This document shows positions 7,829 to 13,683 of a DNA stretch of 13,683 nucleotides, in pieces. The notes below the pieces were generated by a model, which was not told where the DNA came from, searched no databases, and worked only from the letters and a program-made list of their open reading frames with translations. The translations under genes and the position numbers were made by a program. Positions within the stretch are counted from its first letter, which is position 1, and each line of letters begins with the position of its first letter. The DNA is taken from NCBI GenBank assembly GCA_041751795.1, contig JBGSWU010000447.1:1-13683 (forward strand). Direction: 5' to 3'. Source of the stretch: JBBECJ01 sp041751795 (GTDB lineage Bacteria > Chloroflexota > Chloroflexia > Thermomicrobiales > CFX8).

Positions 7829-8740
7829 TCAGAACGTGGGGCCATCCGGCTGCGATACCGGTTGCCGCGGTCCTTGCCGATTGGCCAACTCGACCGCTAC
7901 CCGCTGGAGAAACTGCTCCGGAACGTCACCGCTCGGCGAGTAGTCGAGGCGTTTGGCGAACCCCTGAGCGAGTTGAATCGACAATGATGTCCGGGCTTCG
8001 GGCGAAAGCATCGTCCGACGCTGAAGGAACTCGCGTAAAAGGCTGTACTCGGCGGCGCTGATACGCGACAGGTTGGGAAACTGCGCTGACTCGGGAAACG
8101 TACCCGCCGATGGTGACGGAAACGCGTTGCCTACCGCTTCAGCAGGCCAAGGCGCAGGTGTTGGGGTGTCGCTTCCAATCGACGAGAGTGACACTTCCTG
8201 CTGCTCCTTGATAACGATCGTCCCCGCGACGAGATCGCCAAGTCGTCGCGAGCGCGAGTCAACGAGCATAACGATCGCGCCGATGACATACAGAAACGGA
8301 AGAAAATCGGCGACGCGCACGATGTTCCGAATCGCGGCGTGTGAAAAGCCGATCGGGTACCCGCCCTCCTGAATCACCCGCAGCCCGGTCCAACGCTTAC
8401 CAGGTGACTGGCCATGCCAGATCGTTTCAAACAGGACGAAGTAGCCCCAGACGACGAAAAAGATGATCAAACTAACGACCGCGATTGCAATCGCGTTCGC
8501 CGTTCCCTCATCGCTGACCGAAGCAAAGACGACCGTCAATCCGAACACGCCAAAACACAGCGCCAGTCCGGCGATCAATCCAAGAAAGATCATGTCGACA
8601 ATCGCCGCCATGAGCCGAGTGCCGAGCCCGGCGATGTCGTAATGCAGGCCGATCTGCTCGGGTGTTTCAACCCGGTAGCGAGTATCCTGAAAGGGTGATT
8701 CCTGCGATTGATCGTTGTTCGGCGACTGCGGGCTTACCAC
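7829..8740 (-). CDS. RDD family membrane protein with C-terminal cytosolic domain
   Basis: This 303-residue protein has an RDD domain (PF06271) at about 33-180: AGLGTRLMAAIVDM with R42 and D49, then the signature GQSPGKRWTGLRV at 110-122, RNIVRVADFLP at 138-148 and DSRSRRLGDLVAGT at 161-174. Hydrophobic segments lie at about 44-64, 66-76, 85-106 and 143-161. Residues 222-290 form a soluble helical tail of the kind found in RDD proteins encoded beside SpoIIM-like proteins. The biochemical role is unknown. The start is GTG at 8740; a TAG stop lies in frame upstream and no other start precedes the conserved region. GGGAAGG lies 12 nt before it, a slightly long spacing. It diverges from the SpoIIM-like gene with 20 bp between start codons and ends at a strong hairpin. 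Confidence 0.9.
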   Translation of the reverse strand: MVSPQSPNNDQSQESPFQDTRYRVETPEQIGLHYDIAGLGTRLMAAIVDMIFLGLIAGLALCFGVFGLTVVFASVSDEGTANAIAIAVVSLIIFFVVWGYFVLFETIWHGQSPGKRWTGLRVIQEGGYPIGFSHAAIRNIVRVADFLPFLYVIGAIVMLVDSRSRRLGDLVAGTIVIKEQQEVSLSSIGSDTPTPAPWPAEAVGNAFPSPSAGTFPESAQFPNLSRISAAEYSLLREFLQRRTMLSPEARTSLSIQLAQGFAKRLDYSPSGDVPEQFLQRVAVELANRQGPRQPVSQPDGPTF

Positions 8741-8760
8741 GAAACGAGAACACCTTCCCG

Positions 8761-9756
8761 ATGATTGACCAGTTTGTCTCTACACGGCGGTCACGTTGGC
8801 AGCAACTTGAATCATTGCTGGACCGGAGTCATGGTCGACGACGATCGCAACTGAGCGCGGCTGAACTTGAGAACCTGGGGCGATTGTACCGTCAGACGAC
8901 ATCCGACCTCGCAATTGCCCGGCGCGACTTTCCACGCGATCGCGTTACACGCTATCTCGAAAGCCTGGTAAGCCGCGCGCATCCAATCGTTTACCGTCCA
9001 GAGGGCACCCAAATATCAGCCGTTGGTCGTTTCTTCACGACTGGATACCCGCGAGCGTTCCGAGAGTCAGGGCGCTACATCGCGGCGGCATTTGCCCTGT
9101 TCGCAATCCCGTTCCTGTTTGCGCTCGGTCTCTCGCTGACGGACCCAACAGCAGCGCGAGTTGTGCTACCGAACTCTCCGTTCGTCGAACAAGTTGAACG
9201 TGGTGAAACCTGGCTTGAGATCGAACGAACTGAGCGCGCTCCAATGGCGTCGTTCATCGCGACGAACAACATCCAGGTGTCATTTCTCGCCTTCGCTGGG
9301 GGTGCGCTGTTCGGTCTTGGGACGGCGTTCGTGATGGTCAACAACGGCCTCAGTATTGGCGCAGTTGCAGGGCTTGCCGGGAATTACGGCCTCGGTGATG
9401 ACCTTGGTGCCTTCGTATCCCCACACGGCGGGATCGAACTATCCGTCATCTTCATCGCCGGTGGCGCTGGACTGCTGATCGGCGACGCAATGTTGCGACC
9501 GGGATTGTTGACGCGCCGCCAATCACTCGTGCGCGCTGGTCAACGCGCGATCTACCTTGTGTTCGGGTGCGTCCCACTGCTTTTGATTGCTGGCGCGTTC
9601 GAGGGTTTTGTGTCGCCAAGTGGGTTGCCGGACGCTGGGAAGTATCTCGTCGGAGCATTCAATCTCGCCTGGCTGTACGCCTGGCTACTCGGCTCAGGAC
9701 GCGATACCCGCGAACAACAGACAGCGACTGACGACGCGTCACTGCTGTCAAACTAA
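8761..9756 (+). CDS. SpoIIM-like (stage II sporulation protein M family) membrane protein
   Basis: This 331-residue protein matches COG1300. The soluble N-terminal part has the family pattern (FVSTRRSRWQQLESLL at 5-20, LGRLYRQTTSDLAIARRDFP at 39-58). Five hydrophobic segments follow at about 105-125, 172-196, 225-243, 262-280 and 294-312, with the conserved SPHGGIEL at 220-227. In non-sporulating bacteria these proteins have no assigned function; nothing here suggests sporulation. The frame stays open upstream to an ATG at 8662 and a GTG at 8695, but family similarity begins at the ATG at 8761, and a longer form would overlap the divergent RDD gene. There is no good Shine-Dalgarno before 8761, so a leaderless mRNA or an upstream start remains possible. 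Its partner is probably the RDD protein. Confidence 0.88.
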   Translation: MIDQFVSTRRSRWQQLESLLDRSHGRRRSQLSAAELENLGRLYRQTTSDLAIARRDFPRDRVTRYLESLVSRAHPIVYRPEGTQISAVGRFFTTGYPRAFRESGRYIAAAFALFAIPFLFALGLSLTDPTAARVVLPNSPFVEQVERGETWLEIERTERAPMASFIATNNIQVSFLAFAGGALFGLGTAFVMVNNGLSIGAVAGLAGNYGLGDDLGAFVSPHGGIELSVIFIAGGAGLLIGDAMLRPGLLTRRQSLVRAGQRAIYLVFGCVPLLLIAGAFEGFVSPSGLPDAGKYLVGAFNLAWLYAWLLGSGRDTREQQTATDDASLLSN

Positions 9757-9993
9757 TTCCTTAGTCTGTTGTCTCGATCTGCCTTCACAGGCGCGCTAAC
9801 GTCGCTCGCGACTTCGCGGTACAGCAGCACATCGTAAAGCGGTACGTTCTTCCTCTATCCAGTACAAGTACATTACTCGTATCGTTACGATCGTGTCAGG
9901 TAGCGGCTGATCGGCGACCGTATGGTTTGCCTTCGCGTTTCAGTGCAATCAACACATGTGAGTGATGCTGAGTCACGAAAGAGGACCCGTCGG
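9757..9993 (+). other. 237-bp intergenic region with two short palindromes
   Basis: No gene, RNA gene or convincing terminator is visible between the SpoIIM-like gene and the signalling gene. It holds GTAC-aa-GTAC (9862-9871) and ATCGT-t-ACGAT (9881-9891), about 100-130 bp before the next start, a position suited to operators. A TACATT at 9869-9874 resembles a -10 box, but there is no matching -35. The frame of the next gene is open back to an ATG at 9922, which I do not take as the start. Confidence 0.4.
9978..9985 (+). promoter_or_regulatory. Ribosome binding site deciding the start of the signalling gene
   Basis: AAAGAGGA lies 8 nt before the ATG at 9994. The upstream in-frame ATG at 9922 has no such site, and the 24 extra residues it would add match nothing I recognise. 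Confidence 0.6.
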
Positions 9994-11436
9994 ATGCAAC
10001 AGTCGAACCCGACACATTTCAACACCAGTTCACTTCGAACACTGCTGGTCGAGCCGGATGAGCTTCCGCGCCGAAACATCGAACTTGCGTTGTCGATCCG
10101 AAGTCAGGCCATCGAGAGTTTCGAGGATGCTGCTTCGGCCCTCGCGGCATTCCACGACAACGTCTTCCAGATCGTCATCATTCGTAGCGAACTGCCTGGC
10201 GGTGATGCCCTGCAACTCTGCCGGGACATTCGTGCATTGCCTGGAAGTGAAACGACGACGATTGTCGTGATGTGTGGCGCGTCATCAGAGCAAGACCGCG
10301 TTCCAGTCCTCGAAGCGGGCGCGGACGACGTCGTGAGCTGGCTCCCGACCGACGAATCGTTCGGCGTCGTATTCGACCAGATTGAGCGCATGGCGTTGAA
10401 TCGGCTGGCTGCGACTCAATCGATAGGCCCTGGCACAAGCGAGCGATTTCTCGTTATCAACCCGAATGGAACGATCCGGGTTGGCGCACCGGTTTCCGAG
10501 AAGTTGCTTGGTTTTCCGCCAGAGGCCATCGTTGGTATCAACGCCTTCAGTTTCTTTCATCCTGACGACACGCCCCAACTCCTGAGCATCATTACCGAGG
10601 CCTTCAGTGTTCCGCGGCAAACACGGGCAATCGAGGTACGCGTTCGCCGCGATGGAGATGCCTGGCAAACGATTGCCCTATCAGCGACCAATCGACTGAG
10701 TGATCCGCAACTGCGCGGCATCGTGTTCGATCTACGCGGCCCTGATGTGAGCGTCGGTATCGACGATCAGGTAACCCGGGCGACGATGCACGACCGTGTC
10801 ACCGATCTGCCAAACCGCAGCCTGTTCCTCGACCGGGTCGATCATGCGTTGAAGCGAGCGGAACGTCGACAGCAGGCAATCGTCGTCATGGTGATCGACT
10901 TGAATGCGTTCGCATCGCCGGATGGACAACCGAGGACTGACACGGACGACAACCTCATCGTTGCCGTATCGCAGCGACTGCGGTCGTGCCTGCGATCCAG
11001 TGACACCGCCTCACGGTTGGACCACGATCACTTCGGAGTCCTCCTTGAAGAAGTACAGGATGTTGCGAGCATCGAAGTCGTGGCCGATCGCCTCATTCGT
11101 GCGTTGTCTGCCCCATTTTTCTCCAGCGATGCGGATGTGACGTTATGCCCCCATATCGGCATCGCCATGAATTCAGCCAGCCGCACTCGCGCTGGCGAAA
11201 TCCTCCGCGATGCGAACATCGCCCGGGCGTGGTCGCGGGTACAGGGTTCGGGAAGTTACGTCACATTCGACGCCAGCATGCAGCCTCCCGATGACGAGCC
11301 GATGACCAGCGAGTTCCCGAACGTCGACGTCATTGTGGATGCAACAAGCCACGACAATCGTCTTGACGAACTGAGCGAGCGGATCGCATCACTCGAACAA
11401 TTGATTTCCCGGATCGCGTCCACTCGGGAAGTGTGA
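9994..11436 (+). CDS. Pseudo-receiver / PAS / degenerate GGDEF signalling protein
   Basis: This 480-residue soluble protein has three domains. Residues 13-130 form a response-regulator receiver fold (IVIIRSELPGGDALQLCRDIR), but the phosphoacceptor Asp is R64, the Thr/Ser position reads C94-G95 and the conserved Lys is W116, so phosphorylation is unlikely. Residues 150-250 form a PAS domain (SEKLLGFPPEAIVGINAFSF, FHPDD). Residues 262-428 form a GGDEF domain with the right landmarks (DRVTDLPNR at 267-275, IDLNAF at 301-306, IGIA at 388-391), but the signature GGDEF is DHDHF at 343-347, so diguanylate cyclase activity should be absent. The C-terminal 25 residues look like a short coiled coil (LDELSERIASLEQLI). 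It may be a c-di-GMP or GTP sensor, or a scaffold. There is no EAL domain and no membrane segment. The reading frame is intact, which argues for a retained non-catalytic role. Confidence 0.87.
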   Translation: MQQSNPTHFNTSSLRTLLVEPDELPRRNIELALSIRSQAIESFEDAASALAAFHDNVFQIVIIRSELPGGDALQLCRDIRALPGSETTTIVVMCGASSEQDRVPVLEAGADDVVSWLPTDESFGVVFDQIERMALNRLAATQSIGPGTSERFLVINPNGTIRVGAPVSEKLLGFPPEAIVGINAFSFFHPDDTPQLLSIITEAFSVPRQTRAIEVRVRRDGDAWQTIALSATNRLSDPQLRGIVFDLRGPDVSVGIDDQVTRATMHDRVTDLPNRSLFLDRVDHALKRAERRQQAIVVMVIDLNAFASPDGQPRTDTDDNLIVAVSQRLRSCLRSSDTASRLDHDHFGVLLEEVQDVASIEVVADRLIRALSAPFFSSDADVTLCPHIGIAMNSASRTRAGEILRDANIARAWSRVQGSGSYVTFDASMQPPDDEPMTSEFPNVDVIVDATSHDNRLDELSERIASLEQLISRIASTREV

Positions 11437-11472
11437 CACGGGTTCGCACAAGCGAAAACTCAGCATTTCATT

Positions 11473-11478
11473 GATAAT
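11473..11478 (+). promoter_or_regulatory. Candidate -10 element before aldo/keto reductase
   Basis: GATAAT matches 5 of 6 bases of TATAAT. Transcription would start near 11485, giving a leader of about 25 nt. No -35 hexamer at normal spacing is evident. If used, the start site falls at the end of the left arm of the adjacent inverted repeat. Confidence 0.35.
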
Positions 11479-11510
11479 GCCCCACGGTAGTCGTTGGAAG
11501 GGTGGGGCAT
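11477..11510 (+). promoter_or_regulatory. Inverted repeat spanning the ribosome binding site and start codon of the aldo/keto reductase
   Basis: ATGCCCCAC (11477-11485) and GTGGGGCAT (11502-11510) are perfect 9-bp inverted arms around a 16-nt loop. The right arm contains the first two bases of the ATG at 11509. The Shine-Dalgarno GGAAGGG (11496-11502) lies in the loop. In a transcript read through from the signalling gene this would fold into a GC-rich hairpin that hides the start codon. If transcription starts at the nearby -10, the dyad could instead be an operator. Confidence 0.55.
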
Positions 11511-12504
11511 GGAGAAACGCGCGCTGGGCGAAACCGGATTAACCGTTTCGCGCCTCGGTCTGGGACTTGCGGCGCTCAGTCGTCCCGGCTACATCACCCT
11601 GCAACATTCCAGTGACATGCCCGAGGATCACGACGTGACCAGGATGCGCAACAACGCATACAGCGTTCTCGATGCTGCCTGGGAATCAGGAGTCCGGTAC
11701 CTCGATGCAGCACGCTCATATGGCCGTGCAGAGGAGTTTCTTGCTGGTTGGATCAAGAGCCGAAAACTTGGCACTTCGCCGATCGTCGGGAGCAAGTGGG
11801 GCTACACCTACACCGCTGACTGGCAGGTCCAGGCTGAACAGCACGAAGTTAAGGATCATTCCCTCCGAAACCTGAACCGGCAACACGGCGAATCGCTGGC
11901 TACCGTCGGCCAATGGTTGCGGCTGTATCAGATTCACTCGGCAACCCTTTCGTCCGGCGTGTTAAGCAAGCCTGATGTCCTCGACCGCCTGGCTGCGATC
12001 AAACGAGAGACCGGCGTCCGCATCGGGCTAACGCTGAGCGGACCGGATTCCGCAACTGTCCTCGTTCGTGCGAACGGCATCGAACGCAATGGCAAACCGC
12101 TCTTCGATGTCGTCCAGGCGACCTGGAACCTCTTGGAGCCATCCCTCGCAGCACTGTTGTTTCAGGCTCGACAGTCGGGGATGGGGGTGATCATCAAGGA
12201 GGCACTCGCCAATGGCCGGTTGACCGACCGCAACGACGATCCATCGTTCGCTGGTAAGCGTTTCATTCTTGAGCGCGAAGCGAATCGGCTGGGTTGCACA
12301 ATCGATCAACTCGCTCTCGCCGCAGTTCTCGACCGCCCATGGGTTGATTGTGTGCTGTCAGGCGCGGCGACACCGGAGCAGATTCGCTCAAATGTCGGCG
12401 CGCTTCGTGTGACGCTTGATACCGAAGCCCGAGAGAACCTGAAGTGGCTGGCCGAGCCTACCGCTCAATACTGGGAAACGCGATCCAGGCTGACCTGGAA
12501 CTGA
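11509..12504 (+). CDS. Aldo/keto reductase family oxidoreductase
   Basis: This 331-residue protein is a cytoplasmic NAD(P)H-dependent reductase of the aldo/keto reductase superfamily (PF00248). It opens with the family start MEKRALGETGLTVSRLGLG. The catalytic tetrad is complete: D66 and Y71 in LDAARSYG, K96 in VGSKWGY and H143 in YQIHSA. The C-terminal half carries the usual cofactor-side features (IKEALANGRL; DCVLSGAATPEQIRSNV). The ATG at 11509 fits the conserved N-terminus and has GGAAGGG 6 nt upstream; a TTG at 11494 would add five unsupported residues. It follows the signalling gene after 72 bp and precedes the methyltransferase gene by 101 bp on the same strand. A 6-bp hairpin TCCAGG-ctga-CCTGGA (12484-12499) lies at its very end, without a T-run. 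The physiological substrate cannot be told from the sequence. Confidence 0.9.
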   Translation: MEKRALGETGLTVSRLGLGLAALSRPGYITLQHSSDMPEDHDVTRMRNNAYSVLDAAWESGVRYLDAARSYGRAEEFLAGWIKSRKLGTSPIVGSKWGYTYTADWQVQAEQHEVKDHSLRNLNRQHGESLATVGQWLRLYQIHSATLSSGVLSKPDVLDRLAAIKRETGVRIGLTLSGPDSATVLVRANGIERNGKPLFDVVQATWNLLEPSLAALLFQARQSGMGVIIKEALANGRLTDRNDDPSFAGKRFILEREANRLGCTIDQLALAAVLDRPWVDCVLSGAATPEQIRSNVGALRVTLDTEARENLKWLAEPTAQYWETRSRLTWN

Positions 12505-12538
12505 CATCCTTCCGCAACAGCGCGTGTTCGTGAGCGAG

Positions 12539-12544
12539 TATAAG
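12539..12544 (+). promoter_or_regulatory. Candidate -10 element before homocysteine S-methyltransferase family gene
   Basis: TATAAG matches 5 of 6 consensus bases and lies 61 nt before the ATG at 12606. No good -35 box is seen at normal spacing. Confidence 0.3.
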
Positions 12545-12594
12545 CGCGTTCGCCCGATCTTCTCCACTCACCTAATTGTCGTTGAACATCGTAC

Positions 12595-12602
12595 AGGGAG
12601 GT
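12595..12602 (+). promoter_or_regulatory. Ribosome binding site deciding the methyltransferase start
   Basis: AGGGAGGT ends 3 nt before the ATG at 12606, a strong but slightly close site. It rules out the in-frame TTG at 12576, which lies upstream of it. Confidence 0.7.
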
Positions 12603-12605
12603 CAC

Positions 12606-13640
12606 ATGACGGTTTTGAAATCCGCGAAACATGAGTCTCTGGAAGCGCGATGGGCTGAGGGCCAGGTCACGGTCATGGATGGCGGCATAGGGTCAGAACT
12701 CCAGGCAATGGGCTATCCGCCAGTCGACGAGAAGCAGTCGCGCGAGGGAATCAACTACACATGGGGCAGCATGGCACTCTACGATGCACCTGAGATCGTA
12801 AAGGCCATGCACCGTCGCTATGTCGATGCGGGAGCCGATATTCTGCTGACCAACACGTTCCTATTTCATCGCTGTGTCATCCTCGAAGAAGATGGTGAAA
12901 TCGAGGCTCCACCGAAGACCTGGCATGAGAAAGCGAAACTGGCCGTTCGGCTGGCCCGCGAAGCAGCGGAGGAAGGCGGACGACCCAACACTGCAGTCGT
13001 CTTCTGCATGATGATCCAGGATGGGCCGAAAGGCGAATGGGGCTACAACGGTCCGTCGTACGAGCGGGGGACGATTGATTGGGAGTGGCAGGTTCCACTC
13101 GATTATCTCCGGGAACTCACAACCGTGCTGAATGCCGACTCCGCTACGAGACCAGACGCAATTCTCGTTGAACTGGGTCCGCCGATTGGCGAGGAGTTCA
13201 ACTTCCCCCACTACGAGGTGCTGGTCGAAAGCGGTATTCCGCTCTGGGTCGCCTACCGACGAAATACCAACGGGCCTGTCGGTATTTTCGGCGAAGAAAT
13301 GGAGCCGGACGGGGATCTGTTTGGTCGGGCGGCACAACGATTCGAATCGCTCGGGGTACAGGCAGTTCTCGTCCATTGCCTTCCAGCCGAGAAAGCGAAC
13401 GGTGTCGCGCAGTGGCTACGGCGGTACACCTCGCTCCCACTCGGCGTATATCCGAACAACGGTCGATACGACATGTGGGTCTGGAAGTGGGAACACGACC
13501 ACAGCGCGGAGGAGCTTGCTGAGCATGCTCGCCGCTATGCCAGCGACGGCATGTCAATCATCGGTGGCTGCTGCGGTACACGTCCGGAACACATCGCGGC
13601 AATTGCCAATGCCGTCAGGAATCCGTCAACAGTGTCATAG
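12606..13640 (+). CDS. Homocysteine S-methyltransferase family protein
   Basis: This 344-residue cytoplasmic enzyme matches the zinc-dependent homocysteine-binding barrel family (PF02574), which moves a methyl group from a donor such as S-methylmethionine, betaine or methyl-folate to a thiol acceptor. Evidence: the N-terminal VMDGGIGSEL at 23-32, the loop ADILLTNTF, and the three zinc cysteines C258 in VHCLP and C322-C323 in GGCCGTRPEH. The length is close to MmuM (about 310) and there is no cobalamin or folate domain, so it is not full MetH. The central part (GEWGYNGPSYERGT, WVAYRRNTNG) is unlike the MmuM I know, so the methyl donor may differ. The start is fixed by a strong ribosome binding site. 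It lies downstream of the aldo/keto reductase but probably has its own promoter. The remaining 43 bp to the window end hold nothing I can identify. Confidence 0.88.
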   Translation: MTVLKSAKHESLEARWAEGQVTVMDGGIGSELQAMGYPPVDEKQSREGINYTWGSMALYDAPEIVKAMHRRYVDAGADILLTNTFLFHRCVILEEDGEIEAPPKTWHEKAKLAVRLAREAAEEGGRPNTAVVFCMMIQDGPKGEWGYNGPSYERGTIDWEWQVPLDYLRELTTVLNADSATRPDAILVELGPPIGEEFNFPHYEVLVESGIPLWVAYRRNTNGPVGIFGEEMEPDGDLFGRAAQRFESLGVQAVLVHCLPAEKANGVAQWLRRYTSLPLGVYPNNGRYDMWVWKWEHDHSAEELAEHARRYASDGMSIIGGCCGTRPEHIAAIANAVRNPSTVS

Positions 13641-13683
13641 CGACGTGGAGCAAGCTTTCGTCACACCCTTGCCGGTCAGTCGC

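Noticed and set aside
8662..8760. Longer SpoIIM-like start at 8662 or 8695
   Set aside because: Family similarity begins at 8761, and the extension would overlap the divergent RDD gene.
9791..9815. GC-rich GTCG-ctcg-CGAC hairpin after the SpoIIM-like gene as a terminator
   Set aside because: The stem is 4 bp and no T-run follows.
9922..9993. N-terminal extension of the signalling protein from ATG 9922
   Set aside because: No ribosome binding site, no recognised similarity, and a good site precedes the ATG at 9994.
12484..12499. Hairpin TCCAGG-ctga-CCTGGA at the end of the aldo/keto reductase as a terminator
   Set aside because: Only a 6-bp stem inside the coding end with no T-run; too weak to call as a separate feature.
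1..13683. CRISPR array, transposon ends, integrase or tRNA attachment site
   Set aside because: No regularly spaced direct repeats, no transposase or integrase frame and no tRNA-like fold seen on either strand.

Overview
The window looks like chromosomal DNA of a moderately GC-rich bacterium (about 58-60% GC by eye, not computed). A Chloroflexota/Thermomicrobia-type host is my best guess. It rests on the mix of families: a BKACE enzyme, an EF_0837-type amidohydrolase, an RDD plus SpoIIM-like membrane pair, and a giant DUF4011 helicase. No rRNA or protein marker was available to test it. I see no tRNA, rRNA, CRISPR array, insertion sequence or integrase. Nine protein genes cover almost everything, in the order + + - + - + + + +.

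Left (1-4536): the 3' part of a very large helicase-nuclease gene cut by the window edge. It encodes the end of a DUF4011 domain, a split superfamily 1 helicase, a restriction-endonuclease-like domain of the MTES_1575/Vsr type and a C-terminal DUF3320 domain. This architecture is typical of large genome-defence or DNA-processing proteins. No partner gene is visible on the right side.

Middle-left (4537-7828): a beta-keto acid cleavage enzyme (BKACE, DUF849), a convergent formate/nitrite-type channel (FNT), and a divergent zinc amidohydrolase of the acetyl-mandelate/N-acyl hydrolase group. The amidohydrolase converges on the next gene across a strong bidirectional terminator hairpin (7757-7808).

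Middle (7829-9756): an RDD membrane protein and a SpoIIM-like membrane protein, transcribed divergently with only 20 bp between their start codons. These families are commonly neighbours.

Right (9757-13683): a signalling protein with a degenerate receiver domain, a PAS domain and a degenerate GGDEF domain; then an aldo/keto reductase whose start codon lies in a perfect 9-bp inverted repeat; then a homocysteine S-methyltransferase family enzyme.

Four of the nine genes (BKACE, amidohydrolase, aldo/keto reductase, homocysteine S-methyltransferase) are small-molecule enzymes without an assigned substrate, and they look like an accessory catabolic neighbourhood. The genes are interrupted by unrelated ones and do not form one operon, so a shared pathway is only a hypothesis. 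I found no clear multi-gene novel system. The points most worth a second look are the doubly degenerate signalling protein, the hairpin over the reductase start, and the truncated helicase-nuclease.
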